From an uncultured Clostridia bacterium (lineage in GTDB: Bacteria > Bacillota > Clostridia > Oscillospirales > Ruminococcaceae), in NCBI GenBank assembly GCA_947381875.1, contig CANCXY010000003.1, positions 1 to 50,229 on the forward strand: a stretch of 50,229 bases of DNA. Reading direction: 5' to 3'. Below, piece after piece: positions 36,980-45,704 of this stretch. Within the stretch, counting starts at the first letter, position 1, and each line of letters starts with the position of its first letter. Below the pieces are notes generated by a model that was not told the DNA's origin, searched no databases, and was given only the letters and a program-made list of their open reading frames with translations. Made by a program: the position numbers and the translations under genes.

Positions 36980-37897
36980 ATGGATGTATGGAATGAACCG
37001 GCTGTTGTGTTTGAAAAAAGCATGATGTTTACCAAAAGCAGGTTTTGCAAGATATATAAAGTGACCTCGGAAAAACCGTCAGGCAATCTGCCGCACTCGC
37101 ATGATTATATGCAGATCTGGTATATCAGCCGGGGCTGCTGTGAGCATTGGGTCGAGGGTGTGCGGCACCGGCTGACGCGGGGAGATATTTTCATTATCCC
37201 GCCAAAGCTGGAGCATCAGGTGCTGGAGATGGAAGACGCCGAGATCATCAGCTGTGAATTTTCGTTCGACCATTTCTTTCCCCCGCAGGAAAATACGTAC
37301 CGGCAGTTGCGGGAAACAGCGCTGAGCCTCTCTTTTGTCTGGGTGTTTTTGAAGGACGCGGACGATGTGCAGTCGCAGTTTTCCCTGCGCCCCGAAACGG
37401 GGGAACGCATCAATGCGCTGATGAACGCGATGCTGGAGGAATATCAGAATGGCGAACTCTACTATGAGGAATTCCTGCGCGTACAGATCGTGGAGCTGCT
37501 GCTTCTTCTGGCGCGGGAACACTCGCAGTCCACACGCAGCCATACGGCAATCGATACCTATGAGCAGTACAAGCCGATGGTGGAGGACGCCATTCGATAT
37601 ATCGGCGCGCACTATAATGAACCGTTGAAGCTCGAGGATGTATGCCGCGTCTCAATGCTGTCCAAAACCTATTTCTGCTACCTGTTCAAGCTGCTGACAC
37701 AGCAGACGCTGGTAGAATATATCATGAACCTGCGCATTCAGAAAGCGGCAGAACTGTTGAAAGATCCCGCCAAGTCTATTACATGGGTTGGCTACGAGGT
37801 AGGCTTCAACGATTCCACCAGCTTTTCGCGCACGTTCAAAAAGATCGTCGGCGTTTCGCCCCGCACCTACCGGGCGATCAAAAATGAGGAAAATTAG
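36980..37897 (+). CDS. AraC-family transcriptional regulator with cupin domain
   Basis: The 305-residue protein starts at ATG 36980 behind GAAGGAGGGG. The N-terminal cupin (PHSHDYMQIWYISRG, RGDIFIIPPKLEHQVL) is followed by a helical linker and the double helix-turn-helix (LEDVCRVSMLSKTYFCYLFK and WVGYEVGFNDSTSFSRTFKK, then SPRTYRA). It lies between the secreted DUF4855 gene and the amino-sugar genes and probably controls one of them. The 188 bases before it contain a GGGCGGG/CCCGCCC hairpin but no clear promoter. Confidence 0.93.
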   Translation: MDVWNEPAVVFEKSMMFTKSRFCKIYKVTSEKPSGNLPHSHDYMQIWYISRGCCEHWVEGVRHRLTRGDIFIIPPKLEHQVLEMEDAEIISCEFSFDHFFPPQENTYRQLRETALSLSFVWVFLKDADDVQSQFSLRPETGERINALMNAMLEEYQNGELYYEEFLRVQIVELLLLLAREHSQSTRSHTAIDTYEQYKPMVEDAIRYIGAHYNEPLKLEDVCRVSMLSKTYFCYLFKLLTQQTLVEYIMNLRIQKAAELLKDPAKSITWVGYEVGFNDSTSFSRTFKKIVGVSPRTYRAIKNEEN

Positions 37898-37952
37898 TTT
37901 TGCGGGCTTGCTGCTCCTCACCTCAAATGCAATTTAAGGTGGTGATGGGATT

Positions 37953-38002
37953 ACAAAGGGACACATCCCTTTGGCGGGGATGCAGGGGGCAGCGCCCCCT
38001 GC
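37953..38002. repeat. Two tandem GC-rich hairpins after the AraC gene
   Basis: CAAAGGGA/TCCCTTTG (37953-37972) is followed by GCAGGGGGC/GCCCCCTGC (37982-38002). They resemble the pair at 22032-22077, so they look like a genome-wide palindrome class. No T run follows, so they are not clear terminators. Confidence 0.55.
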
Positions 38003-38043
38003 CTGAGATTCTCTGAAAATTGATAGGAAGGGTATTACGCCTT

Positions 38044-38946
38044 ATGTCGAACACGGACCACCCCCTTGACGCCACACAGCGGGCGCTTTGGATGGCACAC
38101 ACACTCGCGCTGCCCGCGCCGGTGCGGGAGGCATTGGAAGCGCTGTGCCCGCGTCTGCCGTGGCACGACCTCGCGCCGCACATCCGGGCGCTCTGCGACG
38201 CCCGGAAAGCCCCAGACGCGCAGAAAACGCTGGCGGGCATACTTGCATCCGGTGAAGATAACAGCGGCTTCGCGCAGCTGGCGGCACATTTGGCGGCGGC
38301 GGGCCTCACGAGGCAGAGGTACCGGGAGGCCGGTGTGGACGACACAATTTTTTGGGAAACCATGCGCTGTTTCCCCCGGTTCCTTTCGGAGACGCACGCG
38401 AGTACCGGGCGCTGGGCATTCGACCGCGCGTTTTGGACATGGAGGCAGACGTCATGCTGCCTGTTCCGGCTGGGGACGCTGGAATTTGAATACCGCACAG
38501 CGGACGAAACGCAGATCCCCGGCGTACAGGCGGGCAGCGCGGTGCTGTCCGTCCACATCCCCTCGGATGCCCGCTTCACAGAGGAAGCGCTGGCGGCGTC
38601 CTACGCGCAGATGCGCCGCTTTTTTTCGCGGGAGGGCTCGGCCTTCTGCACACAGGGCACGCCGGCAGCGGTGGTATGCAGCACATGGCTGCTCGCGCCC
38701 GCGCTGCTGCCGCTTTTGCCCGAAGGTTCGGGCATCCGCCGTTTTGCCTCCAGCTACATCTTGTACGCTGTCGATGAGGATGACCCCGGCTTTTACCATT
38801 GGCTGTTCGGCGGCAGCTCGCCTGTGGACGAGCTGCCGGGCAGGACAAGCCTTCAGCGCGCAGTGAAAGCATATTTGGCGCAAGGCGGAAAAGTGGGTTC
38901 GGCGTGCGGCGTCCTGCGGCTTCCCGGCATACCGCAAGCCGTATAA
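38044..38946 (+). CDS. GNAT-like acyltransferase-domain protein
   Basis: The 300-residue protein is assigned to ATG 38044 with GGAAGGG about 12 bases upstream; a TTG at 38020 is possible. The two-part layout fits the clostridial acyltransferase-domain family with a small helical N-terminus and GNAT-like C-terminus: the DTIFWETMRCFPRFLSE segment, RAFWTWRQTSCCLFRLGTLE, SVHIPSDARFTEEALAASY and CSTWLLAPALLPLLPEGSGI. The family often sits in sugar-utilisation loci; its substrate is unknown. It precedes the epimerase gene by 23 bases. Confidence 0.7.
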   Translation: MSNTDHPLDATQRALWMAHTLALPAPVREALEALCPRLPWHDLAPHIRALCDARKAPDAQKTLAGILASGEDNSGFAQLAAHLAAAGLTRQRYREAGVDDTIFWETMRCFPRFLSETHASTGRWAFDRAFWTWRQTSCCLFRLGTLEFEYRTADETQIPGVQAGSAVLSVHIPSDARFTEEALAASYAQMRRFFSREGSAFCTQGTPAAVVCSTWLLAPALLPLLPEGSGIRRFASSYILYAVDEDDPGFYHWLFGGSSPVDELPGRTSLQRAVKAYLAQGGKVGSACGVLRLPGIPQAV

Positions 38947-38969
38947 AAATTGGAAAGGATGAGGACCAA

Positions 38970-40172
38970 ATGGACAGGAATAAGTTGTCCCAATGGCGCG
39001 GCTGGATCCGCGCGGAGCTGAACAGATCGGCTGATTTCTGGCTGGCCCACGGCATGGACAAAGAGAGCGGCGGCATATACACCTGCCTGACAAGGGACGG
39101 GAGCGTATTTTCCACCGATAAAAGCGTGTGGATGCAGGGCCGGTGCGCATGGACATTTGCCGCTTTGTGCCGCCAGTATGGGAAAAAACAGGAATGGATC
39201 GAGGCGAGCCGCTCCTGCTTGGACTTCCTGGAGCGGCATTGCATCGACCACAACGCGGGCGGGCGGCTGTATTTCACGGTGACGGCGGACGGAAAGCCGC
39301 TGCGCCTGCGGAGATACTGCTTTTCAGAGGGATTTTATGCCATAGGGAACGCGGAATTTTACGGGCAGACAGGCGAAAAAGAGCATTTGGAACGCGCGCG
39401 TCGCGCCTATCAGACAGTGTATGATTTGAACCACGGCGCGCCCGACCCCGCGGGCCTCGGCCCCAAGACCATCCCGGAGACGCGCCGGAGCCGTGCGCTC
39501 GCGGATCCGATGATCTTCCTGAATATGACGAATGTCCTGCGCCGTGTCGATCCCGAACAGAAGGAGAAGTACGACCGCTATGCGGCGGAATGCGTCCATG
39601 ACATTTTTGCCTATCACCACAAGCCCGCGCTGAAATGCACGCTGGAGACGGTGGGGGTAGACGGGGAATTGCAGGACACATGTACGGCGGGCCGCGTGGT
39701 AAACCCCGGCCACGACATTGAATGCAGCTGGTTCTTAATGGAGCAGGCCAATGATACGGGAGATACGGCGCTGCACAAACAGGCGGAGGATGTGTTCCAG
39801 TTTGCCGCCGAAGCCGGGTGGGACAAGGAATACGGCGGATTGCTGTATTTTATCGACTGCCGGGGGCTTCCCCCTGAGGCATACGAGCATGATATGAAAT
39901 TGTGGTGGCCGCACAATGAACTGCTCATTGCCAGCCTTATGGCGTACCGGGACACGGGCGGGGAAAAGTACCTCGACTGGTTTTACAAAGCGGCTGAATA
40001 TTGCAAAACATATTTTGCGGACCCCGATTTCGGAGAATGGTACGGCTACCTGCGGCGGGACGGGAAGCCCACCGAGCCGCCCTGCAAGGGCAGCACGTTC
40101 AAAGGCCCGTTCCATGTGCCCCGCAGTCTGATGATGGCGGACGCGCTTTTAGGGGATATCCTGCAAGAATAG
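38970..40172 (+). CDS. N-acylglucosamine 2-epimerase (AGE) family protein
   Basis: The 400-residue cytoplasmic protein starts at ATG 38970 behind GGAAAGGATGAGG; the longer frame would overlap the preceding gene. It has the alpha6/alpha6-barrel features of the family: GGIYTCLTRDGSV, WMQGRCAWTFAALC, RYCFSEGFYAIG, PGHDIECSWFLME (His248), WWPHNELLIASL and GPFHVPRSLMM (His382). The two histidines correspond to the catalytic pair in known epimerases. The enzyme interconverts N-acetylglucosamine and N-acetylmannosamine or isomerises related unphosphorylated sugars (cellobiose and mannose epimerases share the fold). The NagA-, NagB- and GH20-type neighbours favour an N-acetylhexosamine. Confidence 0.9.
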   Translation: MDRNKLSQWRGWIRAELNRSADFWLAHGMDKESGGIYTCLTRDGSVFSTDKSVWMQGRCAWTFAALCRQYGKKQEWIEASRSCLDFLERHCIDHNAGGRLYFTVTADGKPLRLRRYCFSEGFYAIGNAEFYGQTGEKEHLERARRAYQTVYDLNHGAPDPAGLGPKTIPETRRSRALADPMIFLNMTNVLRRVDPEQKEKYDRYAAECVHDIFAYHHKPALKCTLETVGVDGELQDTCTAGRVVNPGHDIECSWFLMEQANDTGDTALHKQAEDVFQFAAEAGWDKEYGGLLYFIDCRGLPPEAYEHDMKLWWPHNELLIASLMAYRDTGGEKYLDWFYKAAEYCKTYFADPDFGEWYGYLRRDGKPTEPPCKGSTFKGPFHVPRSLMMADALLGDILQE

Positions 40173-40260
40173 GGAGTGTCCACATCGCGGATGTATTGCT
40201 GTATGTTTCCCCGCCCGTAGGGCGGGGAAACACACGAAAACACCCCGCATTGGACACTCC
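40172..40260 (-). repeat. 90-bp palindromic repeat element, copy 2 (inverted)
   Basis: GGGAGTGTCC begins at the last base of the epimerase stop codon and GGACACTCC closes the element. The reverse complement aligns with copy 1 end to end. The inner arms TTTCCCCGCCC/GGGCGGGGAAA flank GTA. Confidence 0.85.
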
Positions 40261-40291
40261 TGAGGAACAGCGGGATCTGCTTGTTTCCGCT

Positions 40292-40329
40292 GCGCAAACT
40301 TGCAAAAATGGATTTCCGTGTTCCAAACG
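40292..40329. repeat. Mosaic repeat segment, third copy
   Basis: GCGCAAACTTGCAAAAATGG and the following ATTTCCGTGTTCCAAACG match 23300-23342 closely. The gap 40173-40441 otherwise holds only an AATATAAT sequence near 40367 that could be a -10 element. Confidence 0.6.
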
Positions 40330-40441
40330 CGCTTTGCCATACGCAAAGCGGCATCATCCGCGCAATATAATTTATATGGCTGTGCTTCGCATCCCGGCAG
40401 ATACCGGAGGCGGAAGCAGCCGGAAAGAAGGCTGGTTCTCT

Positions 40442-41377
40442 ATGATCCGTATTGGCGCTGTCAACATTGATACCTCCCATCCGCTGGGCTTTGGGGAGGT
40501 CATGGAAAAAGAAAACCGCGCCCGCTATGTGGGCGTATACAACGATTCCTTCCGCCCCGACAGCGAGGTCGAGGGGTTCATAAAACGTTTTGGGCTGGAA
40601 AAGCGGTGCCAGTCGCTGGAAGATCTGGCTGACATGTGCGACATCGGTTTTATCCACGGCTGCAACTGGGACGACCATTTGCGCTGCGCCATGCCGTTTA
40701 TCGAGCGCGGCAAGCCCGTGTTTATTGATAAGCCCCTGGTAGGGAACCTGGCCGACTGCCGCCGCGTAGAGCAGCTTGTGCGGGACGGCGCGGTCATCCT
40801 TGGCGCTTCCAGCGCGCGCTACGCCTACGAGGTACAGGAGTTCTTGGCACTGCCCGCGGAGGAACGCGGCGAGATCGTGAACGTTTTCGGTACCGCCGGG
40901 GTGGATGAATTTAACTACGGCGTACATATCGCGGAGGCCATTGGCGGCATCATGGGGCCGGGCGCCCGGAGCGTGCGGTATATGGGGCGCGGCAGCGCGG
41001 GAAACGCCTATGCCGAGAGCTATTTTGTGCAGTATGAGGACGGAAAAAGCGCGATTTTCAATACGTTTACCGGCGCATGGCAGCCATTTGTACTTACGAT
41101 CATGACCGACAAAGCCACCCACCATTTCCGCATGGATTCGTCGCGCCTGTACGAAGCGCTGGTACATGAGATTTGCGGCTATATGGAGGGCAGGCCCAAC
41201 CGGCTCGCCCCGCCTGAGGTGCTGCTGGAATCTGTAAAAGTCATGCTGGCGGCATCCGCTTCCCGTGCGCGGGACGGAGAGTCTGTCGCGTTGTCCGCAC
41301 TGACGGACGACATGCCCGCTTACAATGGCCGCGCCTTTTGGGAAAGCTACAGCGCGGCGGCTGGGCCCTTATATTGA
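40442..41377 (+). CDS. Short Gfo/Idh/MocA-like oxidoreductase
   Basis: The 311-residue protein starts at ATG 40442, about 10 bases after AAGAAGG. It has a Rossmann-like N-terminus (IRIGAVNIDTSHPLGFGEVM) in which the usual GxGxxG is replaced by VNIDTSHP, followed by FIDKPLVGNLADC, which keeps the KP motif (normally EKP, here DKP). The C-terminal half includes NYGVHIAEAIGGIMG. The missing glycine fingerprint suggests altered cofactor binding or a non-redox role. Related proteins often accompany true Gfo/Idh enzymes in sugar loci. Confidence 0.8.
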   Translation: MIRIGAVNIDTSHPLGFGEVMEKENRARYVGVYNDSFRPDSEVEGFIKRFGLEKRCQSLEDLADMCDIGFIHGCNWDDHLRCAMPFIERGKPVFIDKPLVGNLADCRRVEQLVRDGAVILGASSARYAYEVQEFLALPAEERGEIVNVFGTAGVDEFNYGVHIAEAIGGIMGPGARSVRYMGRGSAGNAYAESYFVQYEDGKSAIFNTFTGAWQPFVLTIMTDKATHHFRMDSSRLYEALVHEICGYMEGRPNRLAPPEVLLESVKVMLAASASRARDGESVALSALTDDMPAYNGRAFWESYSAAAGPLY

Positions 41378-41481
41378 TTGCCTCTTTCATTTTTTCTCCT
41401 CCTCACAGGACGCTGCAGCCCCTCAAAAAGACTGCGGCGTCCTGTGCATATCGTAAAACTGCTTGCAGACAAATAAAATTG

Positions 41482-41612
41482 GGGAGTGTCCAGTGCGAGG
41501 TGTTTTCGTGTATTTCCCCGCCCGTAGGGCGGGGAAATACACAGCAATAAATCCTGCTGTATCTTCCCATCTTCGGCGGGGAGATACAGGAGCAGTTGAT
41601 TTCCCTGTCACA
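41482..41612. repeat. Chimeric repeat: copy 3 of the palindrome joined to the mosaic repeat
   Basis: The first part (41482 to about 41549) matches copy 1 through the core hairpin GTGTATTTCCCCGCCC/GGGCGGGGAAATACAC. The second half then switches to AGCAATAAATCCTGCTGT, the inverse of 23263-23290, ending in a second hairpin CTGTATCT/AGATACAG. The sequence just upstream (CTGCTTGCAGACAAATAAAA) matches the flank of copy 5. The gap 41378-41726 has no gene. Confidence 0.7.
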
Positions 41613-41623
41613 GGATTTTGACG

Positions 41624-41643
41624 ATTTGACAAGTTTATAGGAG
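41624..41643 (+). promoter_or_regulatory. Shared 20-base motif, copy 2
   Basis: ATTTGACAAGTTTATAGGAG matches 28686-28705 at 18 of 20 positions and lies 31 bases before a TATGAT (41675-41680) in front of the Gfo/Idh-TIM-barrel-Nag operon. TTGACA within it could also act as a -35, but the spacing to TATGAT is wrong. Confidence 0.35.
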
Positions 41644-41726
41644 AATATGCCAATTCTTTTTGGCCGAAAAACGATATGATACAATCAAGAGTTATCAAAC
41701 CCTGTATGGAAAAGGAGCGGAGATAT

Positions 41727-42755
41727 ATGAATTTTGCCATCATCGGCTGCGGCGTGATCGCGTTTACCCACGCCAAAGCACTGAAAGCGCTGAAGGACGA
41801 GGGATGCACGCTGTACGGCGCATGCGACATCATCCCGGAAAAAGCGGACGCTTACGCCGCCGAGCATGGCGCGCAGCGCGTCTACTACGATTATCATGAT
41901 GTGTTGGCAGACCCCGCCGTCGATATCGTATGCGTGTGCGTGCCCAGCGGCACACACGGGGAAATCTGCAAGGCGGCGGCAAAGGCGGGCAAAGCCATCG
42001 TGTGCGAAAAGCCTATGGAGATTACACCTGAAAAGATCGCCGATGTGATCGGCGTGATCGAACAGACCCATGCGAAAATGCAGTGTATCTTCCAGCGGCG
42101 GATGATGCCCGTTGCCATCGCGGTCAGGCAGGCTGTTCGTGAGGGGCATTTTGGGAAGATCTGCCTTGCGGGGGCCGATTTGAAATATTACCGTGATCAG
42201 GCGTATTACAACAGCGCTGGCTGGCGCGGTACATGGGAGCTGGATGGCGGCGGCGCGCTGATGAACCAGGGGGTGCATGGCATCGACCTGATTTTGTGGA
42301 TGCTGGGCGGCGAGGTGGAAACGCTGAGCGGAAGCGCCAAGACGGTGTCCCGCCATATCCCCGTCGAGGACACCGCGGCGGCTGTGCTGAACATGAAGCA
42401 GGGCGGCATCTGCGTGATCCAGGGCTGTACCACGGCCTATCCGGGCTTTTCCTCCACCTTTTATATCCATGGGGAAAAGGGGACCGTCGTATTCAATGAC
42501 GAGGGTATCCTCGAATGGCGCTTTCTGGACGAGTCCACCGCCCCTGTGCGCCCTGATGCCGGCGAGCGCGTCGGCGGCGCGGGCGATCCAACGAAAATCG
42601 GCGACTACGGCCATATCTGCCTGCTGCGTGACATCGCCGAGGCGGTGCGCGACGACCGCGCCCCGGCCATCCCTCCGCAGGAGGCGGCGCTGGCTGTGCG
42701 CGTGATCTGCGCCATTTATGAATCGTCCCGCACCGGCAGGCCGGTGGCCTTGTGA
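41727..42755 (+). CDS. Gfo/Idh/MocA-family oxidoreductase
   Basis: The 342-residue protein starts at ATG 41727 behind AAAGGAGCGGAG. It shows NFAIIGCGVIAFTHAKAL (Rossmann), CEKPMEITPE (catalytic Lys) and GGGALMNQGVHGIDLILWML (active-site His). It belongs with the protein at 27569-28603. The TIM-barrel protein starts 11 bases downstream. In gut bacteria such Gfo/Idh plus TIM-barrel pairs cleave glycosides through 3-keto intermediates; this is precedent from the families, not shown here. Confidence 0.93.
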   Translation: MNFAIIGCGVIAFTHAKALKALKDEGCTLYGACDIIPEKADAYAAEHGAQRVYYDYHDVLADPAVDIVCVCVPSGTHGEICKAAAKAGKAIVCEKPMEITPEKIADVIGVIEQTHAKMQCIFQRRMMPVAIAVRQAVREGHFGKICLAGADLKYYRDQAYYNSAGWRGTWELDGGGALMNQGVHGIDLILWMLGGEVETLSGSAKTVSRHIPVEDTAAAVLNMKQGGICVIQGCTTAYPGFSSTFYIHGEKGTVVFNDEGILEWRFLDESTAPVRPDAGERVGGAGDPTKIGDYGHICLLRDIAEAVRDDRAPAIPPQEAALAVRVICAIYESSRTGRPVAL

Positions 42756-42766
42756 GAGGGAGCGTT

Positions 42767-43630
42767 ATGAAACTTTCTTTTATCACAGATGAGGTAACGC
42801 AGAGCTTTGACGAAGCCGTGCGCTTTGCCAAAGAAAATGGCCTTACGGGGTTGGAGCTGCGCAGCGTGGAGGATACGCCGATCGATGCTGTTCCCCAGGA
42901 TGTGCTGCGCCTCTGGCGCAAACGGCTGGACGCGGAAGGGCTGGCTGTATGCGGGCTGGCGGGTTCGTTTTATAAATGTGCGCCGGAGGCGGAGAGCGTG
43001 GAGGCGGAGCTGAAAAAGCTGGCGCGCCTGTGCGATGCGGCCGATATTCTCGGCTGTGCGTATATACGCGGCTTCGCGTTCTTCGCGCCGCCCGATGGCC
43101 CGCTGCCCGCCGATGCTCTGACCCTCTATTTTGAGCGCCCCGTGCGGATGCTGGAACAGCGTGGAAAGGTATTGCTGTTGGAGGCGGACCCCAGCGTCAA
43201 CACTTCAAACCATGCGGCGTTGGCGCTTCTGTTGAGAGCCATTGGCTCCCCTTGGGTACGCGCAATTTTCGACCCAGGCAACTGCCTGTACGATCCGCTG
43301 GGGGAAGTTCCGTTCCCTGACGGGTATATGTCCATCCGTCCATGGCTCACCCATGTACACATCAAAGATGCGGTACGTGGCAAAACCGATACGCAGTGTG
43401 TCAAAGTGGGCACAGGGCAGGTAAATTACCCCGCCCTGCTGCGCTGTTTGGCTGCCGATGGGTATGACGGCTGGCTGAGTATGGAAACGCATTACCGTCT
43501 GGACACACAGCTGACCGAGGAACAGCTTCGGAGACCCGGAGGGGCTGGTTTTTCCGCGGGCGGCGCGGCTGCGACAGCGGAGAGCGTCGCGGCCCTGAAA
43601 GAAATATTAAAGGAGGAGGGCTTGCTTTGA
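42767..43630 (+). CDS. Xylose-isomerase/AP-endonuclease-type TIM-barrel protein
   Basis: The 287-residue protein starts at ATG 42767 behind GAGAGGGAG. It follows the sugar-phosphate isomerase/epimerase pattern with metal ligands in LLLEADPSVN (Glu), IFDPGNCLYD (Asp), THVHIKDAV (His) and LSMETHY (Glu). This group includes 3-keto-sugar isomerases, 3-keto-glycoside lyases and inosose dehydratases. It is tightly placed between the Gfo/Idh enzyme and the NagA-like gene, with a 4-base overlap with the latter. Confidence 0.9.
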   Translation: MKLSFITDEVTQSFDEAVRFAKENGLTGLELRSVEDTPIDAVPQDVLRLWRKRLDAEGLAVCGLAGSFYKCAPEAESVEAELKKLARLCDAADILGCAYIRGFAFFAPPDGPLPADALTLYFERPVRMLEQRGKVLLLEADPSVNTSNHAALALLLRAIGSPWVRAIFDPGNCLYDPLGEVPFPDGYMSIRPWLTHVHIKDAVRGKTDTQCVKVGTGQVNYPALLRCLAADGYDGWLSMETHYRLDTQLTEEQLRRPGGAGFSAGGAAATAESVAALKEILKEEGLL

Positions 43631-44823
43631 GCACGACGCTTTTGCGCGGCGGGCTGCTGGTACAGGACGACCGCATTACCCCCTGCGATATCCTGGTGAA
43701 CGGGGCGTTCATTGAAAGGATGATGCCGCCCGGCAGCGGCATGGCGGCGGACACCGTGTATGATCTGCGCGGGCTGTATGTCTCTGCCGGGTTTCTTGAC
43801 ATCCATGTACATGGAGGCGGCGGCCATGATTTTATGGATGGTACGCGCGAGGCGTATCACGGCGCGAGCGCCCTGCATCTGCGCCACGGCACCACGGCGC
43901 TGCTGCCCACGACGCTGGCCGCCACCAGGGAGGAGCTGCTGCGCGCATTTGCCGTATTTGAATCGTGCGGCGGCGGTTTTCCAGACGGCGCGAAGTTGCT
44001 TGGGCTGCATATCGAGGGGCCGTATATCGCCAAAAGCCAGTGCGGCGCGCAGGATCCGCGGTTCATCCGCGACCCGGATCCTCTTGAATACAATGCGCTG
44101 CTGGACGCCTGTCCGCATATCCTGCGCTGGACCATCGCGCCTGAGCTGCCCGGTGCGCTTGAAATGGGCCGCGCGCTGGTGCGGCGGGGTGTGCTGCCCA
44201 GCATCGGCCACAGCGAGGCCGACAGCGAGCAGGTGCGTGACGCCATTTCCAGCGGCTATCACCATGTCACGCATCTCTATTCCGCGATGTCTACCATCGT
44301 GCGCAAAGCGGGGTTCCGTCATGCGGGCATTGTGGAGAGCGCGTACCTGTATGATGAGCTGTCCAGCGAGCTGATCGCCGACGGCTGCCATCTGCCCGCC
44401 CCGCTGCTGCGGCTGGCCTATCGTATGATCGGGCCGCGCCGTCTGGTACTGGTGACGGATGCGATGCGCGGTGCGGGGCAGACCGAAGGCGAGAGCATCC
44501 TCGGCAGCCTGAAGAATGGCCAGCGCGTGATTCTGGAGGACGGTGTGGCAAAAATGCCGGACCGCACGGCCTTCGCGGGCAGCATCTGCACCGCCGACCG
44601 CCTGGTGCGCACGATGGTGACAATGGCGGGCGCAAGCCTGCCCGACGCTGTGCGCATGATCACCGAAACGCCCGCCCGCGTGCTGGGCCTTGATAGTCTC
44701 TTTGGCCGCGCTGCCCCGGGCCGCGCCGCCGACCTGACCGTATTTGACCACACCATCCGTATTGCCATGGTGCTGAAGGACGGCGCTGTGTGCCTGGATG
44801 ACCGAAAGGAGCCGACACAATGA
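43627..44823 (+). CDS. nagA: N-acetylglucosamine-6-phosphate deacetylase (NagA-like)
   Basis: The 398-residue amidohydrolase reads from TTG 43627, overlapping the preceding TGA by four bases, with AAGGAGGAG just upstream. It shows the metal HxH (GFLDIHVHGGGGHDFMDG), GLHIEGPYIA (Glu), SIGHSEAD (His), VTHLYSAMS (His) and VTDAMRGAG (catalytic Asp). The known reaction is GlcNAc-6-phosphate to GlcN-6-phosphate and acetate. The THLYSAMS segment differs from the usual THLFNAM, so a related N-acetylamino sugar is possible. No GlcNAc kinase gene is visible to supply a phosphorylated substrate. Confidence 0.9.
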   Translation: MSTTLLRGGLLVQDDRITPCDILVNGAFIERMMPPGSGMAADTVYDLRGLYVSAGFLDIHVHGGGGHDFMDGTREAYHGASALHLRHGTTALLPTTLAATREELLRAFAVFESCGGGFPDGAKLLGLHIEGPYIAKSQCGAQDPRFIRDPDPLEYNALLDACPHILRWTIAPELPGALEMGRALVRRGVLPSIGHSEADSEQVRDAISSGYHHVTHLYSAMSTIVRKAGFRHAGIVESAYLYDELSSELIADGCHLPAPLLRLAYRMIGPRRLVLVTDAMRGAGQTEGESILGSLKNGQRVILEDGVAKMPDRTAFAGSICTADRLVRTMVTMAGASLPDAVRMITETPARVLGLDSLFGRAAPGRAADLTVFDHTIRIAMVLKDGAVCLDDRKEPTQ

Positions 44824-45587
44824 CACGAACACTTACGATGCAGCAGTTCCGTATAAAAATTTACGATACGCGCGCGGAGATGGGGTGCGATGCGGCCGAT
44901 GACATTGCCGAGGCGATCCGCGATGTACTGGCGCGCAAGGACGTCTGTAATATGATTTTCGCGGCTGCGCCCTCCCAGAACGAAATGCTGGCCGCCCTTA
45001 CCGCCCAGCCGGGCATTGAATGGAACCGGGTCAACGCGTTCCATATGGATGAGTACATTGGCCTCGCGCCCGATGCGCCGCAGGGCTTCGCCAATTTCCT
45101 GCGCGACGCCATTTTTGACAAGGTCCCGTTCCGTTCGGTGAACTGTCTGGATGGCGGCGCGGCCACGGAGGACAGCGCCGCGGAATGTGCGCGTTACTCC
45201 GCGCTGCTGTGCCGCGACCCGGTGGACATCACATGTATGGGCATTGGCGAAAACGGGCACATCGCCTTCAACGACCCCCCTGTGGCGGATTTCGATGATC
45301 CTGAGCTGGTGAAGCCCGTGGCGCTGGATGAAGTGTGCCGCAACCAGCAGGTACACGACGGCTGCTTCGCCTCGCTCGACGACGTGCCTACCCATGCGCT
45401 GACACTCACCGTCCCCGCGCTGATGCAGGCCGCGCAGGTTTTCTGTGTAGTGCCCGCCACCACCAAAGCGCGTGCCGTGCGGGATACAATGCTGGGGGAA
45501 ATTTCCACTGCCTGCCCCGCCAGTGTCTTGCGGCGCCACAAAGCCGCGACACTGTATCTGGACCAGGACAGCGCCAGCCTGCTCTAA
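44820..45587 (+). CDS. nagB: Glucosamine-6-phosphate deaminase family protein (NagB-like)
   Basis: The 255-residue protein starts at ATG 44820 in an ATGA overlap with the deacetylase stop. Family motifs are FHMDEYIGL and MGIGENGHIAFNDPP. The second motif differs from the canonical enzyme: the catalytic Asp before GHIAF is Asn and the Glu after it is Asp, while the histidine is kept. NagB converts glucosamine-6-phosphate to fructose-6-phosphate and ammonia. The altered residues suggest a side clade that may use a different amino sugar. Position after NagA supports amino-sugar catabolism. Confidence 0.85.
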   Translation: MTRTLTMQQFRIKIYDTRAEMGCDAADDIAEAIRDVLARKDVCNMIFAAAPSQNEMLAALTAQPGIEWNRVNAFHMDEYIGLAPDAPQGFANFLRDAIFDKVPFRSVNCLDGGAATEDSAAECARYSALLCRDPVDITCMGIGENGHIAFNDPPVADFDDPELVKPVALDEVCRNQQVHDGCFASLDDVPTHALTLTVPALMQAAQVFCVVPATTKARAVRDTMLGEISTACPASVLRRHKAATLYLDQDSASLL

Positions 45588-45595
45588 GAAAAAAG

Positions 45596-45684
45596 GGGAG
45601 TGTCCAAAGCGAGATGTTTTGTGTATTTCCCCGCCCGTAGGGTGGGGAAATACACAGCAATCGATCCGCGATGCGGATACTCCC
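45596..45684 (+). repeat. 90-bp palindromic repeat element, copy 4
   Basis: GGGAGTGTCC opens nine bases after the deaminase stop and GGATACTCCC closes 21 bases before the GH20 start. The inner arms GTGTATTTCCCCGCCC/GGGTGGGGAAATACAC flank GTA. The orientation is as copy 1. The element lies between two genes probably in one operon, so it would be transcribed. Confidence 0.85.
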
Positions 45685-45704
45685 GAAAGAAGGGTGGATT
45701 TGCT

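Noticed and set aside
37953..38002. Tandem hairpins as an intrinsic terminator after the second AraC gene
   Set aside because: Neither stem is followed by a T run; they are listed as repeats instead.
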